DNA of 64,000 nt, from the NCBI GenBank assembly GCA_014526335.1, contig JACTAT010000014.1, forward strand, positions 7,965,659-8,029,658. The letters run 5' to 3'. The translations under genes and the position numbers were made by a program. This document shows positions 10,527 to 22,700 of this stretch, piece by piece. The notes below the pieces were generated by a model, which saw nothing but the letters and a program-made list of their open reading frames with translations, searched no databases and was not told the DNA's origin. This DNA comes from Chrysaora quinquecirrha. Its lineage: Eukaryota > Cnidaria > Scyphozoa > Semaeostomeae > Pelagiidae. Numbering within the stretch: the first letter of the stretch is position 1; each line of letters begins with the position of its first letter.

Positions 10527-10876
10527 ATTTAAGCTAAAAATACAGTGACTTCATGTTGTCTATTCCATAGGCCTAAGTTATAAGTACAGTATAATATACT
10601 AGTATGTATAAACTGCCAAATATTGGATCTTAATTTCTTGGATCTTAATATCTCGGATCTTAATTTCTGGGATCTTAATTTCTGGGATCTTAATTTCTGG
10701 GATCTTAATTTCTCGGATCTTAATTTCTCGGATCTTAATTTCTCGGATCTTAATTTCTCGGATCTTAATATCTCGGATCTTAATTTCTCGGATCTTAATA
10801 TCTCGGATCTTAATATCTCGGATCTTAATTTCTCGGATCTTGGATCTTGGATCTTGAATCTTAAATTATACCATCC

Positions 10877-12390
10877 CGTTCAATGGAGAGAAGGGGTATA
10901 AAAGATATTCTAGAGTTTCCCACAAGTCTCACATGCTTCTTCTCATTCACTGACTCATTCATTCAAGGTTCCTCCACACTACACACATGCATAGAAGAAT
11001 CCAAAACCACAAATACAACATTATTCTTCCTAAATGGATTAGAAAAACCCTAAATAGGGAACTATTGTGGGTGCATAATTGTTTTCAAAGATAATCAAAC
11101 CTGATCAAAAACCATCAGTATAAAAAGAAGCTGCTCAGAGGTGATAATAAGTAACTGTTTTCCTTTGGTAGGAAAACCACTAAGATTAAGCTTATCAGTG
11201 TATTGGATTTCAGCAAGACAAAATCAACCATGTGTTGTACCAAATGCCACCCTATTGCAACATATCTGCTGCATCAGAACTGAACTTACTTCCAGGGTGG
11301 CCAAACAGCAAACAGAGGGCTAGAACACTGTGGCTCAAGTTAATTAAAATGTAACAGGAATAATCTTAGCATAGGCAAAATAGTGATGCTTATAGCCCAG
11401 TTAGAAGGGCAACTGACAGAATTTTGGTGTGGACTTGCCACCCAAGCTCAAAACACATTTGTGTTCTGCAGGAGCACAATGCTGGTGGGGCCAGGGTCCA
11501 TCCCCCCCCCCCAAGAATGAGAAAACAGTAAAAAATTGTCAGAAGCTTATAAACAATTGTTATTATTTTCAGGAAATTTTGGTTTCAAAACTTTGGTTTT
11601 TGCCATCAAAATCGATCTGTCAATGATTCCTAACTGGTAGGCTTGTCCTGGTGGAGCAGACTAGCAAAGTCCCTGTCAGTGCAAATTTTTCTATTTGAGA
11701 GTTGTTGTTATTGCTCTTGTATTGTAATTGTGTTGTAAACAGCTTGTGTCTGAGCAATAAATGTCAAGGGGAAAAAACAAACCTGCACATTAGTTTTTTT
11801 TACCTGGGTCCCCCCCAGGGGAGGCTTCACTCATTTAAGACTTGCAGTACTTTATGTGTCAGTTTGTGAGGGGACGGTCTTATCTTTGTATATACTTAAG
11901 CAAGTCAGTTTTGGTTATTTGGTTGTATAGAACTGGGGAGATTGTCTCTGTCATGATGTCAAAAGAGGAACAATTGTCAAATCAAATGAAGAGGCTCCTT
12001 ACCTTCCCTGCAGGTGGCATTGTTCCATCTGCCATTGACTCCAGTTGTTTCATTGTCTTCAGCATTAGTTGCAGCACATTTCAGTTTCAGCAATGTATCT
12101 TCAGGTTACTATGGAGAAGAAATTATTTTCATGAAAATTTGTTAAAAAGAAAGTCTTTTCACATGCCCCAGCCTAGTGTGTTCTGGTTGCTACAAAATCT
12201 GAACCTCTATAAACCAAGATTTCGAAATTGCACATACTTGAAAGCTTTTTATCTGACACTCTTCAGAAAATATACAGTCTTCTGAAATAACTGACTATAA
12301 GGCAGTATTATAAATAAATATCAGCTGTCTTGACCCTTTGTCCCTTATTTTTTCTCTACCAGTAACTAGATTAACCTGTATATAAAGTTT
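10877..12390. other. No gene seen
   Basis: No exon is supported on either strand. C-runs near 11505 and 11808 look like ends of a decayed DNA element. Short open frames show no domain. Confidence 0.4.
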
Positions 12391-12431
12391 TACTCCTTTT
12401 GGCACAATGGGCCATTGTGCCAAAAGGAGTA
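12391..12431. repeat. 41-bp perfect palindrome
   Basis: Arms TACTCCTTTTGGCACAATGG and its complement flank one G at 12411. Confidence 0.92.
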
Positions 12432-12794
12432 CACCATTTAGGTTTGGTTGGAAGGCTGGAGCATCGGCCCTTTTTGACAGGTGGGAAAATGATATCGATA
12501 TACCATTCCTGCTGGTTATACTGGAAAAATGCACAAAAAGTAGTAACTTGTAAGAGAAAACTGAAATTTTTGGGTAGCTAAAAATGTTTCAGAGCTTGAT
12601 TCATTCAAAACTTTCTTAAAAACATGCATGCCAAAAAATGGATGTGGGATAGATGGATGAAGGTACTCTATTGAATGTCCTCTAAAAAACAAGAGGCATT
12701 TTACTCCTGTTAAAAAAAATAAAGGGAGAGTTCATAGATGTCTAATCATTTTGTAATTTGGGTAGAACAGGGCATTTTTAGGGTCTGGTATACA

Positions 12795-13155
12795 CAGTGG
12801 CGTAACAGAGCAGTGTGGGGCCTTTAAACAAAATAGTGGTTTGGGGCCCCTATTTTTTAAAATAAGTTTACACACCAAGATTGCCTTTAAATGCAAATTT
12901 GTTTAAAGCGTTATACAATCTTCAAACAAAGCAAAAAAACCAACATCAACAAAACAATTATATAAAGATATAAAATCAGGTTAAATAGAAGATTTCTAGG
13001 AAGTTGTATTTTAAGTACCTTAGTGTGAATCTTTCTAAAAACGCTTATCCAAAAGTCCTTTTTACAAAATTTCAGGTGGGGCCCCTTTCGGAGCCAAATA
13101 TTTTGGGGGCCCTTAATTTTGTGTTTAAAGGTGCACACTGTGCGTTACGCCACTG
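12795..13155. mobile_element. hAT-type MITE with 8-bp TSD
   Basis: Terminal inverted repeat CAGTGGCGTAAC / GTTACGCCACTG. Exact flanking duplications GGTATACA lie at 12787-12794 and 13156-13163. Eight-base TSDs and CAGTGGCGTA ends are typical of hAT-derived elements. At 361 bp it is non-autonomous. Confidence 0.9.
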
Positions 13156-13745
13156 GGTATACAAAATTTCAAGGCAGTGCTTTGGATGTGGGTTTTCTTT
13201 GTCAACAAACTGAAACTAGGAAGGCAACAGATTCTGAATATGTTATACATAAAAAGAAAATGCAATGACTTCGGCAATTTTTATTGTAAAATCGTTCAAT
13301 AATCAGGTCAAAACACAAACTTGAATGTTGAGCCTTCATAAAATGCCAGAGACACTTCCTTGTCAAGAACAGAATACATTAGCACACCCCCCTGTTTCTA
13401 CTCCCATTCTTGAAATAATTTAATCCATTTATGAAAGACAGAAGAACAATAAGCTGTCAGATTCTTAACAAATAATCTTTGCATTTTTCCTTTCATTATC
13501 ATGTAATCAATGGCTTGTTTATCTCACTACTTTCAGGTCTGTATCCCCATTGAAGCCCTACTAGGCCGACACAAAAGGTGCATATTAAAGTCACATTTAT
13601 CCATTGTCTAAATGCTTTAAGTGTTAGAAAGTTTAAACATAAGGGCTAAATTTTAAATCTCTGCTTCTGAAAGTACCAGGTCAAGAGAATTAGGTCGGTT
13701 TCTAAGACAAAGATTAAGTACTATTTTTGCTAAACATAAAAAATA

Positions 13746-14078
13746 CACTTTTTTATAAGAAACCAGTTTATAAGAAACTCAGTACTGAGATCAATATTGG
13801 TTAAGAATTTTTCAGTACTCGACCAAAAATGGTAAGAAACTCGCAGGTCTCAATAATGTTGCACCATAAGTGTCTATTTTTACATAAAAAAAGGCTGATG
13901 TAAACATGAATTGTATTGCTTCTTCTATTTGTAGAATTTAAGTGTCAATTACCTGTTTTGGCACTTAAAAATTTTGATTCTAAGAAACTGCTAAGAAACT
14001 TTCAGTACCAAATTTATCCCAAAACTAAGAAACTTTGAGTACTGACCAAAAATCTTAGTTTCTTATAAAAAAAGAGTG
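13746..14078. mobile_element. MITE family 1, inverted copy
   Basis: The reverse complement of the 7116-7416 element, with the same internal motifs (CAGTACT, AAGAAACT) and TA on both sides. Confidence 0.85.
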
Positions 14079-14859
14079 TATTAAAGATACAGAAGGTAGA
14101 AATACGAGTTTAAAGTGGTGAACTGCAAATTAAAAAAACAAATACATAGATTCAAAAATGAAAATTGAAAAAGTAAGAAAAATTAATAATGTCAGTGGAC
14201 TGCTTAAAGTGAAATATAAGAGTCTTCATTTCAGTTTCAAGACATTTTACTACTATAGCCTAGTGATGGACTTAATTGTTCTTGTAATTATGATGCCTTT
14301 ATCAGGAATGTCAATTAGGAAGGAAGTGATCTTCATAATAACAAATGTCTTTACCTTCAATGATAATGCTTGTAGTGTAAATATACCTATATACGTAAGA
14401 TCTTTTAGTTCTGCATATGTAGTGGAATATCAGTATTTAGTCTTTAATCTTTTAGCTTATTTGCTGTTAGTATTGCAATTGAAAGATAGACTTAACTTTT
14501 TTGTTTAATGTTTTTTCAAGAATTGGTTTGTATTAGCTACTTTTCCTTTTAGATTTAGCTATTTTGTTGCCAACTTTAAAGAAACAATCCAAGTGATGGA
14601 AAAAAAACTACCCTACTACAGTGATTCATAGCCTCAAAGTTTTAATTTGTCTACAAACTAACCATCTATTTCCTTATTCATACAGTTTCTGTCCAAAAAC
14701 TGAAAAAATTTCTTTTTTGACCAAATATTCATATATAAAAAATTCTATAAATAAGCACATCTATCCTTTTTAGGGAATTTTCTTAGTGAAACCTTAAGGT
14801 AGCAGATATTGAACATTCAGGGGCATTTTACTCTAAAAAGAATAAATACTAAGAAACTA
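14079..14859. other. No gene seen
   Basis: AT-rich; one plus-strand open frame (14158-14508) has hydrophobic stretches but no recognisable family, good splice context or paralogue in the window. Confidence 0.4.
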
Positions 14860-15263
14860 CACACTTTTTTTTATAAGGAACCTACCTCAAGGCCTAGTTC
14901 TTAAAGTTCCTTATTTTTGCACCTCTTTTGAGGCAATTGTAGTTCCAAAAGTTCCTTAATAGTTCCTTAATTTTAACTGCACATACATTGGTCTTAACAA
15001 TAAAAGAGAGACATTTGCAAGTGAGCAAAGCTCGAGACTACTCAAAGAAACATTGGATACATGCTTAACGTACAATTTATGTGATTTTCAACTGCAAATG
15101 AATGGAACCGGCTTTCTAATTCTTGATTTTTTGCAGTGATAAAAGTATTCAACATTCAAAAGTTCCTTAATGATTTTCTCTTTAGTAGTATAAGTTCTTT
15201 AAATTTTCGGGCCTCCTACATGTAGGTTCCTTATAAAGTGGTTCCTTATAAAAAAAAAGCGTG
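14860..15263. mobile_element. MITE family 5
   Basis: Ends ACACTTTTTTTTATAAGGAACC and GGTTCCTTATAAAAAAAAAG, flanked by TA. GTTCCTTA motifs are interleaved with GAGGC. Inverted copies at 16733-17137 and 40526-40912 keep the same internal sequence. Confidence 0.88.
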
Positions 15264-16595
15264 TATTACCTATAGATATTCTTTGATATTTTGCAATTAA
15301 AACCAATATTTTCTTTATCTTTTGCCCAATAATTTCTGAATCAAGATCTGAAAGGGGACAGAAAAAGAACTAAAATGATCTGTGTTAAAAAAACAAAAAT
15401 TTCCCATCAAATGCATAAAACACAGACTAATGGCTTGACTTTGATCCCAGGGCCAACTCTCACACTGCAAGGAAAGAATTATTTAATTAAATTGGCCTTG
15501 TTTGGATAAAATTGTTCTAATCTGGACATCAGAAGTGTTTGCCATAAAAGTTCCGCATGATTCTGTTTACTGATTCTGATTCTGTCCTATCCATGCATGA
15601 GCCTCTAAATTTTCTACCCAGCTCACTATCCATACCACATAGATATCGACGAAAAATGAATATTTATGATTTAAGTAATGCACTGTAAGAAATTCGATGG
15701 TTTTCGGTTCACAATAACCGCTTTAGCTTACCTTTGGCAAAAGAAATGGTGCGAAGCAAGAATGTCAAAAACTCAAACGAAAAGTCGACTCCGATCGTTT
15801 ACTTTTCAAACTTATAAGGCACATAGCAGATAAAACTTGGCTTCAAATCATCCTTAACATATTCTCTGTTTTTTCATATGTTTTTACGATCTAATTGACA
15901 CATTACGAACAGCTGATCCGTCGTGACAGCATTGACAGTCAGACGGCAAAATCGACGGGCCTAAATTGAGATGAGGAAGGCAAACAAATATGGCTGACGT
16001 TACTTAGCGATCAGAATTTAGTTTACGTACCTGTTGGATATAAAATCACTGTCTTTATAGTTCTTGTAACATATATTTAATCCAGAGTTTGAAATGGACC
16101 GAGTGTAATGATGTTTTCCAGTGTTTAAATTGCGAAATAGTGTAGTAGAAGTTCGGCATGTAGTAATCTCTCACTTTCAGTCTCTGGAATGTGAGAGGAA
16201 CCGTGAAAGACGCCATAAGCACTAAAACAAACCGGGGGTAACATTCTTCTCAACGTGAACGGTCAAAGCCTTTACAGTATGGAATCGGGAACATTCAGAC
16301 AACAAGCGCTAGAACAGTGTACCTATGACACAGTTTTTGACACTTTATACAATTTTTGAATAAAAAACTCGATATCTTATGATTCCGACAAATTTCAATG
16401 TATCCTGTCGGCCGTTTATACCGAAATTATCTATTCTTCCCTTCTATCTTCACTGAATGTTGGAACGACAAGGTTTTTTTTGTAAAAATGCAACACACTT
16501 TGCTTGTTAATGTCTTTGTTCGCGTTCGCTTGCTTTTTATTTTACATTTGGTCTAATGGTCTTACTTACATATTCAGCCGACAAAATCCAGGCTC
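15264..16595. other. No gene resolved; possible promoter tract
   Basis: Less AT-rich than its surroundings near 15700-16260, with a plausible minus-strand donor (CCAAAG|GTAAGC) near 15730 and the plus-strand exon candidate just downstream. It could be a divergent promoter, but no coding exon is convincing. Confidence 0.25.
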
Positions 16596-16711
16596 GTGTT
16601 TTTACAAAATAGTTCTGCCTTGAAAGAACAAGAGATGTCTGAGTCGATGAGACCCCCTAATGGTCAGCGGAAAGGCAATATTGCAAAGTACTTATTTGGA
16701 AACCAACCGGA
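16596..16711 (+). CDS. Possible first coding exon, unidentified
   Basis: A plus-strand open frame contains MSESMRPPNGQRKGNIAKY and LFGNQPE, then a GTAAAC donor-like site just before a MITE. The peptide reads like a genuine N-terminus with a basic stretch, but I do not recognise it. No matching downstream exon was found, so this is only a candidate. Confidence 0.22.
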
Positions 16712-16732
16712 GGTAAACATCTTGAAGTGCTA

Positions 16733-17137
16733 CACGCTTTTTTTTTATAAGGAACCACTTTATAAGGAACCTACATGTAGAAGGCCCGAAACTTTAAAGA
16801 ACTTATACTACTAAAGAGAAAATCATTAAGGAACTTTTGAATGTTGAATACTTTTATCACTGCAAATAATCAAGAATTAGAAAGCCGGTTCCATTCATTT
16901 GCAGTCGAAAATCACATAAATTGTACGTTAAGCATGTATCCAATGTTTCTTTGAGTAGACTCGAGCTTTGCTCACATGCAAATGTCTCTCTTTTATTGTT
17001 AAGACCACTGTATGTGCAGTTAAAATTAAGGAACTATTAAGGAACTTTTGGAACTACAATGGCCTCAAAAGAGACCCGAAAATAAGGAACTTTAAGAACT
17101 AGGCCATGAGGTAGGTTCCTTATAAAAAAAAAGCGTG
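16733..17137. mobile_element. MITE family 5, second copy
   Basis: An inverted copy of 14860-15263, bounded by TA, with ends CACGCTTTTTTTTTATAAGG. Internal sequence around 16860-17030 matches the first copy base for base over long stretches. Confidence 0.88.
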
Positions 17138-17269
17138 TACAAGAAATTCAAGAAAATACAACAATATTGTTTTTACAGGACGAATCTATTCTTTCCTTTC
17201 CTGTTTTCCTTTTCTCTCACGAAATTCTGGACCTTAGGAGACGAATATTGAGAAATAGACTTTGCGGTA

Positions 17270-17510
17270 CACGTATTTTTCTTTATAAGAAACCCTTTAT
17301 AAGAAACCCAGACTCTCGAATGGCCAAAATTTTAAGAAACTCCAGTACTGGAATTTCTTTCACAGGAAGCAACGCATTTTTGTGACAAGCAGAGAAATTG
17401 GAAAGGCATATGCATTCAATGCATTAATGGGTTGGGAAGATCTTTCAGGTAGAAATACAATGTTGCCGATATACATACTGTATTCAAGAAACTCTTAAGA
17501 AACTTTCAGT
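17270..17510. mobile_element. MITE family 6, left part, interrupted
   Basis: After TA, the left end CACGTATTTTTCTTTATAAG is followed by AAGAAACTCCAGTACTGG-type motifs. It runs into the 8-bp target of the next element. A family-6 end in the opposite orientation lies at 42550-42645. Confidence 0.65.
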
Positions 17511-18670
17511 CCCGGCGGGTCCACTGCCATAAGAACTTATATACCATGTGTGTTCCCAAAATCTCTGAGAAAGGGTGCCAGATTTCATAGGAATCTAGGA
17601 CAGAGATTTTCAAAATAAGGGGTGTTTTATGGAGTCAGAGATTTTTTAAAAAGGAGTAAACTTCTGGTACAGTATAATAAAAAAAAGTGTTTGTATATTT
17701 TTTTTCACTGTTCTTTAAGCCAGATAATAACTAAAAACTAAGTAAATGTGAAGACTTAAACCCAATTGTAGATGTTTATTGGTGGTAATGTGTATGTATA
17801 CTGTATATGTGTGTACAATTTGGTAATATATATATTAATATATTTATATATATATATTAATATATTTACATAGATCATGCAATAGAATCCCATTTTCCCT
17901 AGTCATAAGGAAGATTAATTTTTGTTCAATTAATACATATGTGTATATACATATACAGAGGCTCTTAAAACTAACCTGACAAAGGTAGAACATACTTTAG
18001 AAATCAAATTTCAAATATAATATTCTCTGCTGCTACCCTACCACACTACAGCAAAATGAAAAATCTTACAGAGTTCATTGTAACTTTTTGCAGAGGTGAG
18101 GGATCATCATATTCAAACTTTTAACTTGTTTCCATTACACATGCTACAAAAGGTTTCTGACTGCTCCACAGACTTCCATGTTCCATTTGTTTGCTTGTTT
18201 TTTTAGCCTCTTAATGAAGAATGGAAAAACAACCTTTTTGTAGGAGAGGCTATTATTTGGCGGGAACTTTTCTCTCTCGGCCTGTATTGGGCCTAGTCCC
18301 TAACAGGGCTAGTCTAGGTCTTGTAGAAGTTTGCCTTGGTTATTGTTGGTGTTTTAAAAATCAATGTCAAACGTATGATAGCAGTTGGAAAAAGTTTTTA
18401 GAATTGTGTGGAGTACTGTTACAATCTATCTAATTGTTAATAATATTTTCAGCAAGTAAATATCTACTCACTAACCCAGTGAACAACTCAGTCTCAGACA
18501 AGACAATGACATGGCAAAACAATGGCAAAAGAAAGCCTTGGGGTCATATGTCACAGAATTGTCAGAGAAAAGGGGGTATGATTGTACTTTCTTTGTCAGA
18601 GATAAGGGGTCAGGATTATTTTTGGGAACTCACATGGTATATAAGTTCTTATGGAAGTGGACCCGCCGGG
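17511..18670. mobile_element. hAT-like non-autonomous element, 1.16 kb
   Basis: Inverted ends of about 50 bp start CCCGGCGGGTCCACT and differ at few positions. Exact 8-bp duplications CTTTCAGT lie at 17503-17510 and 18671-18678. The interior is AT-rich (TATATA runs near 17825-17870) and has no transposase-like frame. An 8-bp TSD supports hAT mobilisation. It inserted into a family-6 MITE. Confidence 0.88.
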
Positions 18671-18678
18671 CTTTCAGT

Positions 18679-19611
18679 ACTCAAAACTTGGGTACTCTTT
18701 TGCCCAGTCCCCAAGCCAGGCATGGGGATACTGTAAAATATGGACCAAGAGTGACGGGACGGGGCTACCCTAGGAGCTCTGGAGTTCGACTTCGCTTGAT
18801 ATCTCACAGATCAATGGATAGAGTTTAGAACACAGTAGATAGATTCAAATAGAAACACAGATTCATCAAATGAATAATATACAAATCACTTTCTTTCAAA
18901 AATTTTATTCTACAGTATCTAATATTTTTAGATTTTAATTTGCCGAACAAAAGCACAATTATTCCATCAATTTTTACACTTAAAAACCTTAAAAGCGTGG
19001 AAATACATAATACGTGTAGAAGTAGAGTTGGCAAATGCACAGTATTCATTACTAATTAAATTAAATATAAGTGTACTTATGATTATTTACTTACAAATAA
19101 AATAGGACAAAAACTATTGAGGCATTTCGAGCCTCGATTTACTTTAATCAACAGGCTGGTTTTTAAGGGTTTTTATAACCTCACCAGCCCCGCCCTCCAC
19201 CCTTCTAGTTTCTTATTTAAACTTGTGTTTATTGTTTCAGTATTCTACGTTAATAATAGTAATATGAAAATCGAGTATAGAAGATCAGCTTCGCATTTCT
19301 TACCAATGTACGTCTACTATAACAAAGCATACCTTGTTGGGACTCATAAGTTGGACATTTAACGATCCTTTATACAAGAAATTTATCATAGGGGTAATAA
19401 CGGGAACAAATGGAACAATATAACCATAGTGAATTTGGCAGGTGATAGCTAATGCGTACGGATTCTAACCTTGCGGAACCAAAGAGTAACGAAAAAGGGC
19501 GAGATACTATATAGCTACCTAAAATTGTACTCTGTTCTTAATATTCCTTAACTTATAACTCTCTGTGTTATGCTTACCTTTTAAGATATAACTTCTCTGC
19601 TTCCTATCAGT
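18679..19611. other. No gene seen
   Basis: Downstream of receptor gene A. No further exon of A and no repeat recognised; short open frames only. Confidence 0.4.
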
Positions 19612-19718
19612 CTAAGTTACCTTACACCAGCTAGAGGTACAGTTCTTTATGAAAGCGACAGGATTATCCAACGTGTCGTCCAACAGCTCAGAAACAGAGA
19701 TTCTTCTCTTCGAACAGG
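19612..19718 (-). CDS. Gene A cytoplasmic tail exon (tentative)
   Basis: From an AG at 19720-19719 the in-phase frame reads ACSKRRISVSELLDDTLDNP and 15 more residues to a stop at 19612. The basic CSKRR start after a TM suits a stop-transfer tail. The polypyrimidine tract is weak, so the acceptor is uncertain. Confidence 0.4.
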
Positions 19719-22700
19719 CTGACTTCCAAAACTTTGTAGTTTGCTAGTTTATCAACAGCAACATTTATAAATACAGAAAATACCTGCAAGGGCGGCAATA
19801 ATGCCAACGACGATTAAGACAATGTGCCACCACGTCTTTCCAAAACCTAAGAGAAAGAAATTTTCATTTATAACTTTGAATTGTTTATCAAATATAAGTT
19901 GCTTATAGAAATATCCTTCTCTAGAAATGCTCTAGAAATATATTTCTAGAGCTTCTTAAAATTTAAAGTTTGTTCTGGGGCTGTTTTTACTGTTATTAGA
20001 GCTCAAGGAGGAAGAAAAACATCAATTAGCCACCAACCCTCTGTGGTATTTCGAAATTCTAGCAGAAGCAGCGCCTTCATTAATTTTTAGATTTTGTCGG
20101 TCTAGAATCACTCTGGTAGTCATTTCGTAGTTCGAATATGCAGAATCTAACTAAGAGATTTGACTTTTTTACCAACCACAGAAACAAATTCCAAGTTGAT
20201 CATTTCTATAAAGGTCAACAAGTATCATTAAAGTATGCAAATTGTGTTAAACAAATTTCTCAACTGCACAATTTATCTTTTAGAACTGCACATTTTGTGT
20301 ATAACTACACGTTTATAAAATACCCTATGTCTAAACCTGAGCTGAATGGACAAAATATTGTTGGGTTTGTAAGACAGCAGTAAACAGCGAACGTGACACG
20401 GAGCATTGAAAAATTACAGGGGACATTAAAATAAGACGGGGAGTGGAAAAATGTGCTCTCTGGCTCTGGACAGATTTTCAATTGTTCTGCTGTTTTGTGA
20501 CTGAATTTTGAGCGGATGAGAACAGAGCGGAGAGGACCCTGAACCCAGGTGGGGGGGTCTCATTATACATTGGGTACTGGGGACGTGCCGCCCAAGGGTA
20601 TTGTTTTTCATGATTTTGGTATAAACATGGGTCTTAATTTGCCAAAAGTTGGTATAAATAAGGGTATCGATTTCTCGTAAATCGGTATCAACTTCATAAA
20701 AAACGGTTTCACTTTCGTTTGTTTTCACTTTTCTTGGTGGAATTTGATTCGAAGTGGCATATTATAGTGCATTTAAGCATACAAAATACGGTGTAGGAGA
20801 TGATATTTTCGTATAATTTTGGGTATACATTTCAGGAATATGGGTAGGCATTTTGTTGCTCGGGTGGCACGTCCCTATCCAACATTTAGTCAAGTACCCT
20901 CCCCGTTTGATCATGAAAAACGAGGGGAGAAAAGACACTGCACAAATCTCTATTCCCGAGGATAGGCATCTAAATAGCTATGTGGGGCTTCAAATGGCTT
21001 TAGGTTAGGAAAAGCCTACTGCAACTGTATAAAAACTTCTTGATATCAGTTACGTTACGTGTAAAAGAAAAATTAGAAGAAAGCAGTAAAATGTAGCTAC
21101 CAACCTGATGATTTTCCCGCACTTTTGCCTTTATCATTACCTTGGTCTTTCACTTGAACTAAATAAAAAAAGAAAACCATTTTACATGTTTCATGCCGAT
21201 CTCTGGGTAATTTAAAAATTGAGAAAAATTCAATGATTTTTGATAAATTCAGCATTCAGGTATCCTAGCATTGCAGCAGATAGAGGAGATGGTAGTTTTG
21301 AGGGTCCCTTAGGGATTCCAAGGAACATGGGAACATGCAAAATGCATCCGGGGAACCCCAGGAAACGTGGCCAAACTTAAAAGGGAACAAGGGAAGATCG
21401 GGAAACAGGGATTAGGTAAAATCCTCCCTGTCAAACCGCTTGATTATCAATTTAAAAAATAACGGTACAAAACTCTAGGGAACAAAGGAATTTTTTCAAG
21501 GGAACCGGGGAACTTGTAACCCCCCCTAAACTACCCTCAATTTTATATTTGGGAAAGAAGAAAAGAACAATCTCACAATTGCGATAATCTCACAATCTCC
21601 AGTACCACTATTAGGCCATTTCCGAAAAATTGGTTAGTTCAAGAACAAGAGATTTTGTCCTTTCTTGGCAGGGCGGGGGGGGGGGAGCAAGGGTCCAGAC
21701 CTTCATTTCCGAATAATAATTTGACGATTTATCCCTAAAAATAGTCCAGCTTCTCCCTTCTCCTGCGACTTTGTCTCGTAAAAAGTTTGGCCTTTCCCCC
21801 TTCTCTCTTCGCAGTTCCATCACCCTGTCTTGATAACCACTTTTCTGTGCTTCGCAAACTGCAGGAGAATCATACGGGAGAGCAAATTAATCGTCAACAT
21901 TCTGAAATACTGATGTTTATGACTACCAAATAAATTGATAGATTCCCGGCGAATTTCGATGCAAAATTATTATCATTGAAATGGTGCATTGTGCTGGAGA
22001 TATTTTGGAGCGGTTTGTCCCTCGTACAAGACGAATAAATAAAAAAATAACTTTTACCTTTGCAATTTCTTCCATCACCAACATAACCAGACTTGCAGCG
22101 GCAATAATACGAGCCAATGATATCGACACATTGAGCATTGGCAGGACAAACTGATGTTGGTAACGAACTGCATCCACTGAAATGAACACAGGTATGACCA
22201 TTGAAACGCTGTTTAGATGTACACAATGCTTTGATAACTTTGATGAAGTTAAAGTTTCCAAGTCTGTCAAGAGGTGTCTGAATGATACGGCTCAGGTCGG
22301 AAAGATGACATCGCTTAACCTTGTCATAATATTTCCTTGGCACACTGACAGCTTGTAGGAGATTAATCATATCTATATCACTCCAAGGTCCAAAGCTCTG
22401 TGCATTGTACAACGTCATTCTTGCCAATCCAGTCCCTCTACTTTTCGCTATCTCCTCGAGTGTCTTGAGTAGATTTTTTGACGACTGCGGCATAGAGAAC
22501 AACCACTTTTCCAGCAGTGCAGGTGTGAAGTCCTCGAGCCTTTTCTTTGCACCGTTATAAGACAACAAGACCCTGATATCATCGAAATTAGCAGAGTTCA
22601 AAAGATTTTCTTGAGATTTCTCTATTTTGAACATGGTAATCAAATCAGCATGGCTGATGCCTGAAATCATATTCCCAAACGTCACCAATGTAAGGTGGCC

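Larger units (their letters stand above)
9676..10876. mobile_element. Foldback element with 15-bp tandem-repeat arms
   Basis: The left arm (9676-10014) is about 20 copies of the 15-mer GATCCGAGATATTAA and variants; the right arm (10625-10876) is the inverted complement of the same array. The outer ends match as inverted TATAATTTAAGATTCAAG. The 600-bp core holds a tRNA-like sequence and a perfect palindrome. Long inverted arms made of tandem repeats are the hallmark of foldback (FB-like) elements. Long open frames through the arms (IKIRD / NISDL peptides) are artefacts. Confidence 0.8.

Noticed and set aside
14158..14508. 116-residue plus-strand frame with hydrophobic stretches
   Set aside because: AT-rich sequence yields such hydrophobic frames by chance; no family, splice context or duplicate.
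17820..17875. TATATA tract as a promoter or origin
   Set aside because: Low-complexity AT run inside a transposon; nothing ties it to a gene.
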